DNA of 32,343 nt from Streptomyces sp. TRM49041. Lineage in GTDB: Bacteria; Actinomycetota; Actinomycetes; Streptomycetales; Streptomycetaceae. The notes under the pieces are model-generated. The model was not told where the DNA came from and made no database searches. It was given only the letters and a program-made list of their open reading frames with translations. The stretch covers positions 1 to 32,343 of the forward strand of contig NZ_VSRY01000049.1 of assembly GCF_008271805.1 (NCBI RefSeq), written 5' to 3'. This document shows, piece by piece, positions 6,414 to 15,500 of this stretch. Positions within the stretch are counted from its first letter, which is position 1, and the number at the start of each line of letters is the position of its first letter. A program made the translations under genes and the position numbers.

Positions 6414-7799
6414 TCATGCGACGCGCGGACGGCGTGGCGCGCCACCGCCCTGGCGCGCGGACGAGAGGAGCCCGCGCCCGGCGACGACGACCCCGAGGGC
6501 GAGGATGGCCGCGGCGACCGACATGCCGAGGGTGCCGTTGAGGGGCAGGGCGATACCGACGGCGCCGCCGACCACCCAGGACATCTGGAGGAGCGTCTCG
6601 GAGCGGGCGAAGGCCGAGGTGCGTACGGCCTCCGGGACGTCCCGCTGGATCAGGGCGTCGAGGGACAGCTTCGACAGGGCCTGCGCCAGTCCGGCGACCG
6701 CGCCGAGCACGGCGATGACGAGCCCGCCGAAGAAGACGGCCGCGGCGATGGCGGCGGTCAGGACGAGGATCAGCATGGTCGCGATGATCACTTCGGGTGC
6801 GCGGGCCTTCAGCCATGCGCCGATCGCCGTACCGCACGCGTTGCCGGTGCCGGCGGCCACGCCGACGATCACCAGCGAGACGGCGGCGCTCTGCCCGCCG
6901 ACCGGGTGAACGCGGAGCAGGAACGCCAGGAAGAAGATCAGGAACCCGGAGAGGCCGCGGATGGCGGCGTTGGCCTGGAGGGCGTGCAGGACGGCCGGCC
7001 CGACGGTGCGCAGGCTGGGCTTCTGCTCACCGTGGGTGAGCATGTGCGCCTTGCGCTCGCCCTTCGCCGAATCCACCTTGTGCGGCAGCGTGAACGCCAG
7101 GAACGTTCCGGCGACGAAGAGCGCGCACGCCCCGTACAGCGGCCACTCGGGGCCGATCCTGTGCAGTCCGACGCCGATGGGCGCGGCCAGACCGGTGGCC
7201 AGGAGCCCGGCGAGGGTCACCCGCGAGTTGGCCTTCACGAGGGAGAAGCGGGGCGGCAGCAGACGGGGTACGACGGCGGAGCGGACGACGCCGTACGCCT
7301 TGGAGGAGACGAGCACGCCGAGCGCCGCCGGGTAGAGCTCGAGGCCGCCCGTGGCGACCGCGCCCGACAGGGTGAGGGCGAGGAAGGCACGGGCCAGCAT
7401 GGCGCCCGCCATGGCGGCGCGGCGGCCGTGCGGGATGTGGTCGAGGAGGGGGCCGATGACGGGTGCGAGGAGCGCGAACGGGGTGAGTGTGATCGCCAGG
7501 TAGAGCGCGACGCGGCCGCGGGCCTCGTCCGTCGGCACGGAGAAGAAGACGGTCGAGGCGAGCGCCACGGTGATCATGACATCGCCCGCGCCGTTGACGG
7601 CGTGCAGCTCAATCAGCTTGCCGAGGCCGGACTCCCCCGCACCGTGCGCATGGGTCGCGCGGCGGATGCCGCGGGCGGTGGACGTGAACGGCAGATGCGC
7701 TGCGTGGCCGATGCGCCGGCCCGCCGCGCCGAGCCGTCCGGCGCGCTCGGCCCGGCCGGCGCGCTGCGACGGTTTCCGGGACCACCGAGCGGTTGCCAC
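6414..7799 (-). CDS. MFS transporter
   Basis: A membrane protein of about 461 residues with about twelve hydrophobic segments, for example ITVALASTVFFSV and LILVLTAAIAAAVFFGGLVI. The conserved opening GESGLGKLIELHAVNGAGDV is followed by the loop DHIPHGRRAAMAG, which resembles the basic loop between helices 2 and 3 of the major facilitator superfamily. No substrate can be deduced. The start is unclear: the GTG at 7799 leaves a short basic N-terminus that fits the family, while in-frame GTG 7817 and ATG 7853 are alternatives with no better ribosome site. It converges on no gene; the DUF2771 operon follows on the same strand 45 bp downstream but has its own promoter. Confidence 0.85.
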   Translation of the reverse strand: MATARWSRKPSQRAGRAERAGRLGAAGRRIGHAAHLPFTSTARGIRRATHAHGAGESGLGKLIELHAVNGAGDVMITVALASTVFFSVPTDEARGRVALYLAITLTPFALLAPVIGPLLDHIPHGRRAAMAGAMLARAFLALTLSGAVATGGLELYPAALGVLVSSKAYGVVRSAVVPRLLPPRFSLVKANSRVTLAGLLATGLAAPIGVGLHRIGPEWPLYGACALFVAGTFLAFTLPHKVDSAKGERKAHMLTHGEQKPSLRTVGPAVLHALQANAAIRGLSGFLIFFLAFLLRVHPVGGQSAAVSLVIVGVAAGTGNACGTAIGAWLKARAPEVIIATMLILVLTAAIAAAVFFGGLVIAVLGAVAGLAQALSKLSLDALIQRDVPEAVRTSAFARSETLLQMSWVVGGAVGIALPLNGTLGMSVAAAILALGVVVAGRGLLSSARQGGGAPRRPRVA

Positions 7800-7950
7800 G
7801 TCGCCATAGTGCCCCACCCGCCCGGTCCGTGAACGGTTACTTGGGACGGGCATGTGGGCCGCGGGCTGTGAAGGGGGTAGCGTGCGTAGCGCGCCACCGG
7901 CGGAAAGTTCTCGGCCGCACGCCTCTTCGGCATCCCGCAGAATGGATGAC

Positions 7951-8061
7951 ATGAGGTGTGCCCGAGCACGTCGGGCGCGGACGTCGATGCGGTCCCCGGG
8001 TCCGCTCCGTCCGACGCCCGTGCAGTCGCGCATCGGCCGGCGCACCTGTGAGACGGCGTAG
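7951..8061 (+). CDS. possible 36-residue upstream ORF in the leader of the DUF3027 gene
   Basis: An ATG at 7951 lies 7 nt after CAGAAT, a weaker match to the leaderless -10 pattern. The 36-residue Arg-rich frame (MRCARARRART and onward) ends in TAG at 8059-8061. This stop overlaps AGGAGAG, the ribosome site of the following gene, a geometry seen in leader peptides and translational coupling. The peptide is not recognised and could be chance. Confidence 0.25.
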   Translation: MRCARARRARTSMRSPGPLRPTPVQSRIGRRTCETA

Positions 8062-8077
8062 GAGAGAAGCGAGACCT

Positions 8078-8998
8078 GTGAGTGCTGCGACGACGCGAAG
8101 CCGTGCCCGGCGTGCCCCCGCTCTGGACCGCCTGTGCGCCGAGGCGGTAGACCTCGCCCGCGAGGCCGCCGAGGAAGCGGCGGCGCCAGGCGTCGTCGGT
8201 GAGTACGTGGAGGCGGTGGCCGACGGCGACCGGGTCGTCACGCACTTCTTCGAGTGCGCGGAGCCCGGGTACCGGGGCTGGCGCTGGGCGGTGACGGTCG
8301 CCCGCGCGTCCCGCGCGAAGGCCGTGACGCTCGACGAGACGGTCCTGCTCCCGGGGCCGGACGCGATGCTGGCGCCCGAGTGGGTGCCGTGGAGCGAACG
8401 GCTGCGCCCCGGCGACATGGGGCCCGGTGACCTGCTGCCCACGGAGGCGGACGACCTCCGCCTGGAGCCGGGCTACACGGGCGAGGACGTGCCGCCGCCG
8501 GACTCCGCCGTGTCGGAGGAGCTGACGGACCGGGCCGACGTCGAGGACGCCGAGTTCGTGACCCGTACGCCGTCGCGCGGCTCGATCGCGGCGGTCGCCG
8601 AGGAACTGGGCATGCGGCGGGCGCGGGTGCTGTCCCGCTACGGGCTGCATGTCGCGGCGGACCGCTGGGAGGAGGCGTACGGGGCGAAGACCCCGATGGC
8701 GCAGGCGGCGCCGGCGTCGTGTGTGTCGTGCGGGTTCCTGATGCGGATCGGGGGGTCCCTTGGGCAGGCGTTCGGCGTCTGCGCCAACGAGTTCTCCCCG
8801 GCGGACGGGCGGGTCGTCTCCCTCGACTACGGCTGCGGCGGCCACTCCGAGGCGGCGGTCATGCCGAAGCCGCCCCGTCCGGCGGCGCCGGTCCTCGACT
8901 CGATGGGCGCGGACGAGTTCCCCCTGCGCCCGTCCCGCGACAGCGGCTCGGTCCCGGAGACCCCGGACGCGGAAGCCGAGGACCTGGGCCACTCGTAG
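8078..8998 (+). CDS. DUF3027 domain protein
   Basis: A 306-residue protein that I recognise as the streptomycete DUF3027 family. The GTG at 8078 is preceded by AGGAGAG (8060-8066). Distinctive parts are GEYVEAVADGDRVVTHFFEC and the Trp-rich GYRGWRWAVTVAR, then a helical segment with VTRTPSRGSIAAVAEELGMR. Near the C-terminus is a Cys motif: CVSCGF, then FGVCANEFSP and DYGCGGHSEA, which could bind zinc. The product is probably cytoplasmic because there is no signal or membrane helix. Biochemical function is unknown; the cysteine cluster and basic segments would allow nucleic-acid binding, but this is inference. A perfect hairpin follows 9 bp after the stop. Confidence 0.88.
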   Translation: MSAATTRSRARRAPALDRLCAEAVDLAREAAEEAAAPGVVGEYVEAVADGDRVVTHFFECAEPGYRGWRWAVTVARASRAKAVTLDETVLLPGPDAMLAPEWVPWSERLRPGDMGPGDLLPTEADDLRLEPGYTGEDVPPPDSAVSEELTDRADVEDAEFVTRTPSRGSIAAVAEELGMRRARVLSRYGLHVAADRWEEAYGAKTPMAQAAPASCVSCGFLMRIGGSLGQAFGVCANEFSPADGRVVSLDYGCGGHSEAAVMPKPPRPAAPVLDSMGADEFPLRPSRDSGSVPETPDAEAEDLGHS

Positions 8999-9006
8999 TC
9001 CCTGGT

Positions 9007-9035
9007 CCCGCCGGCCCCGGGGCGGGGCCGGCGGG
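9007..9035. terminator. bidirectional hairpin terminator
   Basis: CCCGCCGGCCCC (9007-9018) and GGGGCCGGCGGG (9024-9035) form a perfect 12-bp stem with a 5-nt loop. It lies between the converging DUF3027 gene and the sigma-associated membrane protein. Confidence 0.8.
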
Positions 9036-9058
9036 AAGGGCCGGGCGCGCCCGGTGGA

Positions 9059-9826
9059 TCAGCCGTCCAGCGTGACGGACTCGCCGCCGCCGTTGCTGAA
9101 GACGGCCGCCTGGAGGCGGCTCACTCCCGTGGGGAAGGACTCGCCCAGGGCGATGCGGAGTGTGTGGGTGCGCTCCTCGGACTCCTCCAGTGCGCCGCTC
9201 GCCAGGCGGGCCTCGTAGCCGGAGGAGCCGGCGGAGCCGACCGCCTGCCAGCGTCCGTCCGGGCCGAGGCGGGACACCTTGATGTCACCGGCCCCGAGTG
9301 CTCCGGCCGCCCCGCCCTCCGGCCTGATCGTCAGGATGTCGGCGGCGTCCTGCACGGTCACGCCGGTGTTGTTGGTGATCGTCACCGTGAACGTGACCGC
9401 CTCACCACCGGTGCGCAGCGTCAGGGGCTTGCCGGTCTCGGCGAAGACGACGGTCACCGAGCGGGACACGGGCGGCGCGGTGTCCCGCGAGGACTCCCCG
9501 CCGCCGGGCGACACCGGCGCGGCCGGGGTGGCAGGAGGCGGGTCCTCGCTCGCCTCCGGGCGCGTCGTGAGCGACGGCGGCGCCGAGACCTCGGACGGGG
9601 TCCCGGCGACGGGGGCCTTCTCCGGGGTGGCCAGCAGGGAGACGGCCGCCGTGCTCAGCAGCGCGACGGACGCCGTCGCCGCGGCCAGTGCCAGGATCAG
9701 CGGACCGCGGCCCCGCGCCGCCCAGTTGGGGGCGGGCGGGGCCGCGGGGCGCAGCGAGTGGGCGGTGACCTGCTCCGCGCGGGCCGCCAGCGCGCGGATG
9801 AGCCGTTCCTCGGTGTCGTTCGTCAT
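9059..9826 (-). CDS. sigma-factor-associated single-pass membrane protein with surface-protein-like domain
   Basis: A 255-residue protein directly downstream of a sigma factor gene (25 bp gap; GAGGAGGA ribosome site). Residues 1-40 are a short cytoplasmic part (TEERLIRALAARAEQVTAHS), 42-67 a single membrane helix, and about 68-115 a Pro/Ser/Thr linker. Residues about 118-255 are an outer domain with RTGGEAVTFTVTITNNTG, then GPDGRWQAVG and EERTHTLRIALGESFP. This order of motifs repeats what is seen in the surface protein encoded upstream (TGGEPVPFTGKVTNSTG, AAGKWVPVRLG, ESRTYELRLGLTKFFP). By position and topology it may restrain the sigma factor as an anti-sigma factor, but the cytoplasmic part is shorter than usual anti-sigma domains and has no HxxxCxxC zinc motif. 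The role is therefore inference. Confidence 0.85.
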   Translation of the reverse strand: MTNDTEERLIRALAARAEQVTAHSLRPAAPPAPNWAARGRGPLILALAAATASVALLSTAAVSLLATPEKAPVAGTPSEVSAPPSLTTRPEASEDPPPATPAAPVSPGGGESSRDTAPPVSRSVTVVFAETGKPLTLRTGGEAVTFTVTITNNTGVTVQDAADILTIRPEGGAAGALGAGDIKVSRLGPDGRWQAVGSAGSSGYEARLASGALEESEERTHTLRIALGESFPTGVSRLQAAVFSNGGGESVTLDG

Positions 9827-9851
9827 CGGATCGTCCTCCTCGGGGCCCGTG

Positions 9852-10550
9852 CTACCGGTCCTGGGCCCGCAGGGCGCGCTCCAGCGCGTCCAGGGCCCGG
9901 CTGGCGGTGGACTTGACGGCGCCGCGCGACAGCCCGAGCGTCTCGGCTATCCGAGCCTCGCTCAGGTCGGACCAGTACCGCAGGACCAGCACCTCCCGCT
10001 GACGGCTCGTGAGGCCGTGCAGGGCGTCCAGCACCCTGCGGTGTTCGTCGCCCAGCAGCGCGTGGTCCTCCGCCGACGGGGCGTCGGCCTCGTGCGGCGG
10101 CACGTACTCGCGGGCCGTCCTGCGGCGCCGCAGCACCGAACGGGCCGTGTTCACCACCGACGTACGCAGGTATCCCAGCGCGTTGTCCACGTCGTCCAGG
10201 CGCTCGCCGTGCCGCTTGTACAGCGCGACGAACGCGTCCTGGACGACGTCCTCCGCGCTCGCCCTGTCGTCCACCAGGAGCAGGGCGAGCCGCACCATGG
10301 ACAATCTGTGCGAGTGGTAGAGGTCGGTGACCGTCGGGCGCGGGGAGGGGTCCCGGTCCGTTGCCCGGGCCCGGCCCGGCACCTGTGCCGGCCCCGGCCC
10401 CGCATCCGTTCCCGTCCCCGCCCCCACCCCGGGGCCTGGCTCCTGCGGCCTGTCCCGGCCGCCCGGCAGCAGCCGGAACCCCGACCGGAGCAGCCGCTGC
10501 CACAGCGGCGGCCGGGAGACGGGCACGGGTGTGAGAGTCGCGGTCGTCAT
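9852..10550 (-). CDS. ECF-type RNA polymerase sigma factor
   Basis: A 232-residue sigma-70 family protein with only regions 2 and 4. Region 2 (residues about 76-143) includes LYHSHRLSMVRLALLLV and the core-binding DRASAEDVVQDAFVALYKR. Region 4 (about 165-228) includes LTSRQREVLVLRYWSDLS and the helix-turn-helix IAETLGLSRGAVKSTASRA for the -35 element. It carries an unusual 75-residue Gly/Pro-rich N-terminal extension (repeats such as GPGPAQ, GAGTGT). The ATG at 10550 is supported by GGAGGGA, and no good internal start precedes region 2. The membrane-protein gene follows at once and the surface-protein gene precedes it on the same strand after 96 bp, so those two are the obvious candidates for regulator and target. 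Confidence 0.93.
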   Translation of the reverse strand: MTTATLTPVPVSRPPLWQRLLRSGFRLLPGGRDRPQEPGPGVGAGTGTDAGPGPAQVPGRARATDRDPSPRPTVTDLYHSHRLSMVRLALLLVDDRASAEDVVQDAFVALYKRHGERLDDVDNALGYLRTSVVNTARSVLRRRRTAREYVPPHEADAPSAEDHALLGDEHRRVLDALHGLTSRQREVLVLRYWSDLSEARIAETLGLSRGAVKSTASRALDALERALRAQDR

Positions 10551-10646
10551 CGCGCTGGTCCCTCCGGAGCGTCACACGGTGCGTGCTGGAGCGTCCGGCG
10601 ATCCCCACCCCCGTGATCTTCAGCCCCCGCAGGCTACTTCCCCAGG

Positions 10647-12320
10647 TCACAGGGCCCGACGGCGGGCGATCAGCAGCGCGCCGGCGCCGCCCGCGACGAG
10701 CACACCGGTGGCGCCGATCAGCAGCGGCGTGGTGGTGTCGCTGCCGGTCTTCGCCATCTCGCCGGTGGTGTTCGGGGAGCCGGGGACCGTGGTGGTGGTG
10801 ACCGGCGTGGCGGACGGCGACGCGGACGCGCCGGACGTCGGGGCCGAAGTCCCCGTACCGGTGGCGCCGTCGACCGCGAAGGGCAGGCTGACGCGGTCGG
10901 AGGAGCGCTCGGCGGCCGCCTCGATGTCGAATGTGAACGCCTCCGCCTGCACGGCGTCCGTCGCGGAGATCCGCAGCTTGTAGCTGACGCTCTCGCCGGG
11001 GGCGAGCGTCTTCCCGGCCGGGACGGCGGCGGCCCTGAGGGAGCCGGTGGTCCAGTCGGAGGGCGTCAGCGCCAGGCTCCGCCAGCCGTCCGCGGCCGCG
11101 TTGACGTACTGCTCGACGTGGATCTCACCGGCCTCGATACGGCGCTTGGCGTCCTTGCCCGCGATCTCGAAGACCGCGTGCAGTTCCTGCGTGATGTTGC
11201 CCTTGTTGGTGATGGTGGCGGTGAACTCCCGGGCGGGTCCGCCCGCCTTGAGCCGCGTGACTCCCTTCAGGCCGCCGCTGGTGACGTCGAGCTCGCGGTC
11301 GATGTCGGGGTCGCCGGCGGCGGGGGCCTCGTAGGTGACGGAGAAGTCGAAGCCGGCGGAGCCGTTGCCGCCGTTCAGCGTGAACCCGCCGGTGGTCACC
11401 GTGCGCGGGAAGAACTTGGTGAGCCCGAGGCGCAGTTCGTACGTACGGGACTCGCCGTTCTTCAGGGCGCCGTGGTCGAGGTTCCCGAGCACCGCCTGAT
11501 CCTGCTTGCCGAGCCGGACGGGGACCCACTTGCCGGCGGCGTCGCGGCGCTCGACGGTGACGTGCTGCGGGTCGAGGTCGCCGGCGTCGTCCCCGCCGGA
11601 GACGAAGAAGAAGTCCTGGAGGTCGAAGTCGATGTCCCTGCCGGTGCTGTTGGTGACCTTGCCGGTGAACGGGACCGGCTCGCCACCCGTGACGAGCTCG
11701 GGGCGGCCGTTCGGCCCGCTGATGACGACGTCGGGCACATCGCTCTCGCCGCGATCGCCGAGCCCGAAGCCGGCGCGGTCGATGCCGGTGCCGTCCGCGT
11801 TCCCGGCGACGCCGAACTCGCCCATGTCGGCGTCGGCGGGGATCGAGCCCAGGACGGTCACCAGGAACCGTTCCTTCACGGTGGCGCCGGCGGCGAGGTC
11901 CTCGGGCAGCGGGAAGGTCGCCTGGACGGCGCCGTTCTCGCCCTTGGCGAGGGTCAGCCGCTCCCAGAGCCCGCCCTTGAGGCGCTCGACGACGATCTTG
12001 GAGGGGTCGGCGGTCATCGGCTCCAGCCGCGCGTTCACATGCTTGCCGTAGGCGACCGTGACCAGGCCCTTCTGCCCCTTGAGCGCGGCGCCCGAGCCGT
12101 TGGTGATCTCCGCGGAGAAGCCGTTGCGCATCCCCAACCGGAAGCTGCCGGTCATGTCGACGGCGGCGGTCACACCCGCCGTGGCCGCCGCGGTGGCGGT
12201 GACCGGCCGGGCGACGGCCGGGGCGGCGGTGAGGGCCACCGGGGTGACGACGGTCAGCAGGACCGCGGCGGCGGAGACCACGGAACGCAGGGCAATGCGG
12301 GACGAAAGGTGCTTCTTCAT
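10647..12320 (-). CDS. three-domain cell-surface protein with sortase-like C-terminal signal
   Basis: A 557-residue secreted protein. It has a signal peptide at residues 1-38 (MKKHLSSRIALRS, hydrophobic core, then AAPAVA). Three beta-rich repeats of about 130-150 residues follow, each with a 'TxxITNxxG'-like strand, a tryptophan in G-x-W and a late R-x-Y/x-x-L-R-L/I strand. A Ser/Thr/Pro linker (SGASASPSATPVTTTT) comes next. The C-terminus is MAKTG (522-526), a hydrophobic helix and the basic end ARRRAL, which is the layout of a sortase substrate. Streptomycete class E sortases use LAxTG; the Met is a conservative change. The ATG at 12320 has GGGGGGAA upstream. The protein probably decorates the cell wall. 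Its repeats resemble the outer domain of the membrane protein downstream of the sigma factor. Confidence 0.9.
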   Translation of the reverse strand: MKKHLSSRIALRSVVSAAAVLLTVVTPVALTAAPAVARPVTATAAATAGVTAAVDMTGSFRLGMRNGFSAEITNGSGAALKGQKGLVTVAYGKHVNARLEPMTADPSKIVVERLKGGLWERLTLAKGENGAVQATFPLPEDLAAGATVKERFLVTVLGSIPADADMGEFGVAGNADGTGIDRAGFGLGDRGESDVPDVVISGPNGRPELVTGGEPVPFTGKVTNSTGRDIDFDLQDFFFVSGGDDAGDLDPQHVTVERRDAAGKWVPVRLGKQDQAVLGNLDHGALKNGESRTYELRLGLTKFFPRTVTTGGFTLNGGNGSAGFDFSVTYEAPAAGDPDIDRELDVTSGGLKGVTRLKAGGPAREFTATITNKGNITQELHAVFEIAGKDAKRRIEAGEIHVEQYVNAAADGWRSLALTPSDWTTGSLRAAAVPAGKTLAPGESVSYKLRISATDAVQAEAFTFDIEAAAERSSDRVSLPFAVDGATGTGTSAPTSGASASPSATPVTTTTVPGSPNTTGEMAKTGSDTTTPLLIGATGVLVAGGAGALLIARRRAL

Positions 12321-12440
12321 GACGGAGTTCCCCCCAGGAACGGCATGGCTTCGCAAGTGATGTCGGCGTCGCTTCGGCTCTGGTCCCGGTCCCCCCGGTT
12401 CCGTCGGCCGTATCGCTGCCTTCACTTGGACAGACGTGCG

Positions 12441-12454
12441 ACCCCCGCGGGGGT
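12441..12454. promoter_or_regulatory. perfect palindrome in divergent intergenic region
   Basis: ACCCCCGCGGGGGT is a perfect 14-bp palindrome in the 276-bp gap between the diverging surface-protein and sacsin-like genes. It lies about 120 bp upstream of the surface-protein start. It could be an operator; there is no direct evidence. A second dyad (CTTCGGAA, then TTTTCCGAGG) follows near 12464-12485. Confidence 0.3.
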
Positions 12455-12596
12455 TGCAGGTGACTTCGGAAGTTTTTTCCGAGGCGTACGGGAGCGCTGC
12501 CGGAGGTCCCTGCTCCCAAGGTCGTGCGGGGGGAGACGGGAGCGCGCGGTACCTTCGGCCCCAGTGGCACGTACGACGAGAAGAGCGGAGCACATC

Positions 12597-15500
12597 GTGA
12601 GCGTGAGGGCGACGGCGGCGGGCGAGGGGGCCGACCCGTTCGGGACCGCGCGGCTGCGACGCGGGGTGCTCGACGCGTGGGGCGCCGGTCCCGCGCGGTT
12701 CCGGGAGGACGCCAACGCGGAGGAGGAGCTGAGCCTCGGCGGCTACCGCGACCGGCTGATCGTCGAGCTGGCCCAGAACGCCGCCGACGCCGCCGCCCGC
12801 GCCGCCGTCCCCGGGCGCCTCCGGCTCACCCTGCACCCGGCCGACGCGCACGGCCCCGCGGTCCTCGCCGCCGCCAACACGGGCGCGCCGCTGGACGCGA
12901 CCGGCGTCGAGTCGCTGTCCACGCTCCGCGCGTCCGCCAAGCGGGAGGGCCACGAGGGCGCGGTCGGCCGGTTCGGCGTCGGCTTCGCCGCGGTCCTCGC
13001 GGTGAGCGACGAACCGGCGGTCATCGGCCGGCACGGCGGCGTGCGCTGGTCACTCGCCGAGGCCCGCGACATGGCCGCGCGGGCCGCGCAGGCCAGCCCC
13101 GGCCTGGGTGACGAGCTGCGCCGCCGCGACGGCCACGTACCGCTGCTGCGCCTCCCGCTGCCCGCCGAGGGCGCCCCGCCCGCCGGGTACGACACGGTGG
13201 TCGTCCTCCCGCTGCGCGACGCCGGCGCCGTGGACCTGGTGGATCGCCTCCTCGCCGGTATCGGCGACGCCCTCCTCCTCACCCTGCCGGGCCTGGCCGA
13301 GATCGTCGTGGAGACCCCGGAGGGCGCCCGCACCCTCACCCGCAGCCAGGACGAGGCGTACACGCTCATCGACGACTCCGCCCGCGGCATCGCCCGCTGG
13401 CGCACCGTCAGCCACCAGGGGCCCATCGCCCCGGAGCTGCTGAAGGACCGCCCGGTCGAGGAGCGGCTCCGCCCGTACTGGTCGGTCACCTGGGCCGTCC
13501 CGGTCGACGCGGAGGGCGCCCCCGAGTACCCGGACACGACACCCGTGGTGCACGCGCCGACGCCGACCGACGAGCCGCTGACCGTACCGGCCCTGCTCAT
13601 CGCGTCGTTCCCGCTGGACTCCACCCGCCGCCACCCGGCGCCCGGCCCGCTGACGGACCACATCGTGGCGAGGGCGGCCGACGCGTACGCCGAGCTGCTC
13701 GCCGACTGGCGTCCGGTGACGACCGGGACGATCGACCTCGTGCCGGGCCCGCTCGGCAAGGGCGTCCTGGACGGCGCGATCCGCGGGGCGATCCTGGAGC
13801 TCCTCCCCCGGGTCGCGTTCCTGGCCCCGGCCGCCCCGTCCGAGGAGCTGACGGCGCTGCGCCCGTTCGAGGCGGAGGTCGTCGAGGGCGCCGGCGCCGA
13901 CACCGTACGGGTCCTGGCCGAGGTCCTGCCGACGCTGCTGCCCGCGGGGCTCGAGCGCCGCGCCGAGCTGCGTGCGCTGGGCGTGGCCCGGCTCCCGCTG
14001 GGCGACGCCATCGACCGCCTCGCCGGCGCGGAGCGGGCTCCCGAGTGGTGGCACCGGCTGTACGACTCGCTGGCGGGCGTCGACCCCGACCGCCTCACCG
14101 GCCTCCCGGTGCCCCTGGCGGACAACCGCACCACCATCGGCCCCCGCCAGGTCCTCCTCCCCCTCCCGGACACCCCGGCGGACCTGGCCCGCCTCGGCCT
14201 GAAGGTCGCCCACCCGGACGCCGCGCACCCGATCCTGGAGAAGCTCGGCGCCCTCCCGGCGACCCCGCGCGCGGTGCTCACGACACCCCAGGTGCGGGCG
14301 GCGGTCGCGGCTTCGCTGGAGGCGGAGGAGGTCTGGGACGAGAACGCCCTGGACGCCGACGAGCTCGCCGAGACGGTCCTCGCCCTGGTGCGGGACGCGG
14401 CCCTGGAGCCGGGCGACGAGCCGTGGCTGGGCGCGCTTGCCCTGCCGGACGAGGACGGGGAGCCGGCCCCGGCGGGTGAACTGGTCCTGCCGGGCAGCCC
14501 GTTCGCGTCGGTCATGCGGGAGGGCGAACTGGCCCTGTGCGACGCGGAGCTGGCGGACCGCTGGGGTGAGCAGCCGCTGGCCGCCTGCGGGGTGCTGGCC
14601 GACTTCGCCCTTGTACGGGCCACCGATGTCGTCCTGGACCCGGACGAACTGGAGCCGCGCGACACCGACTACGCCGAGCCGGACGACGTGGGCCTGCTGG
14701 ACGCGGTCGATGTGTGGTGCGAGGACATCCTGGACCGCCTGCCCGACACGCCGGTCCCGCCGGTCGCGACGGAGATCGTCGCCGTACGGGACCTGGATCT
14801 GGTCGACGACGACGCGTGGCCGCAGGCGCTGGCCCTCCTGTCACGGCCCCCGCTGCGGGACGCGCTGACGCAGCCGGTGCGGATCCTGCTGCCGGACGGC
14901 ACGACCGAGACGGTGCACTCCTACACGGCCTGGTGGCTGCGGGACCACCCGGTCCTGGACGGCCGCCGCCCCGCCGGCCTGCGCGCGGCGGGCGCCGATC
15001 CGCTCCTGGAGGGCCTGTACGAGTCGGCCGACACGACGGGCTTCGGCGACGCGCAGGTGCTGCACGCGCTGGGCGTCCGTACGTCGGTGGCGGCCCTCCT
15101 GGACGAGCCGGGCGGCGCGGCGGAGCTGCTCACGCGCCTGGCGGACCCGGACCGGGAGGTCACCGGGGCCCAGCTGCACGCCCTGTACTCGGCGCTGGCC
15201 GACCTGGACCCCGAGCAGGTCACGCTCCCCGACGAGCTGCGCGCCGTGGTCGACGGCGACGTACGCGTGGTGGACGCGGCCGACGCCGTCGTGGCCGACG
15301 CCCCTGACCTGCTGCCCCTCGCCGGCGGCCTGCCCCTGGTGCCGGTGGCCCCGTCCCGGGCGGCGGACCTGGCGGAGCTGCTCCAGGTGCGGCGGTTGAG
15401 CGAGGCGGTGGAGGCGCCGGTCACGACCGAGGGCGAGGAGCACGACGTCCCCGAGTCGGTCCACGCCCTGCTGGGTCCGGCGACCCCGGCGACGTACGTG

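Noticed and set aside
9059..9826. Classical zinc-binding anti-sigma factor
   Set aside because: No HxxxCxxC motif and only about 40 cytoplasmic residues, so it is described as sigma-associated rather than named an anti-sigma factor.
11118..12596. Upstream extension of the sacsin-like reading frame
   Set aside because: The frame is open but lies antisense to the surface-protein gene; the conserved protein begins near the GTG at 12597.
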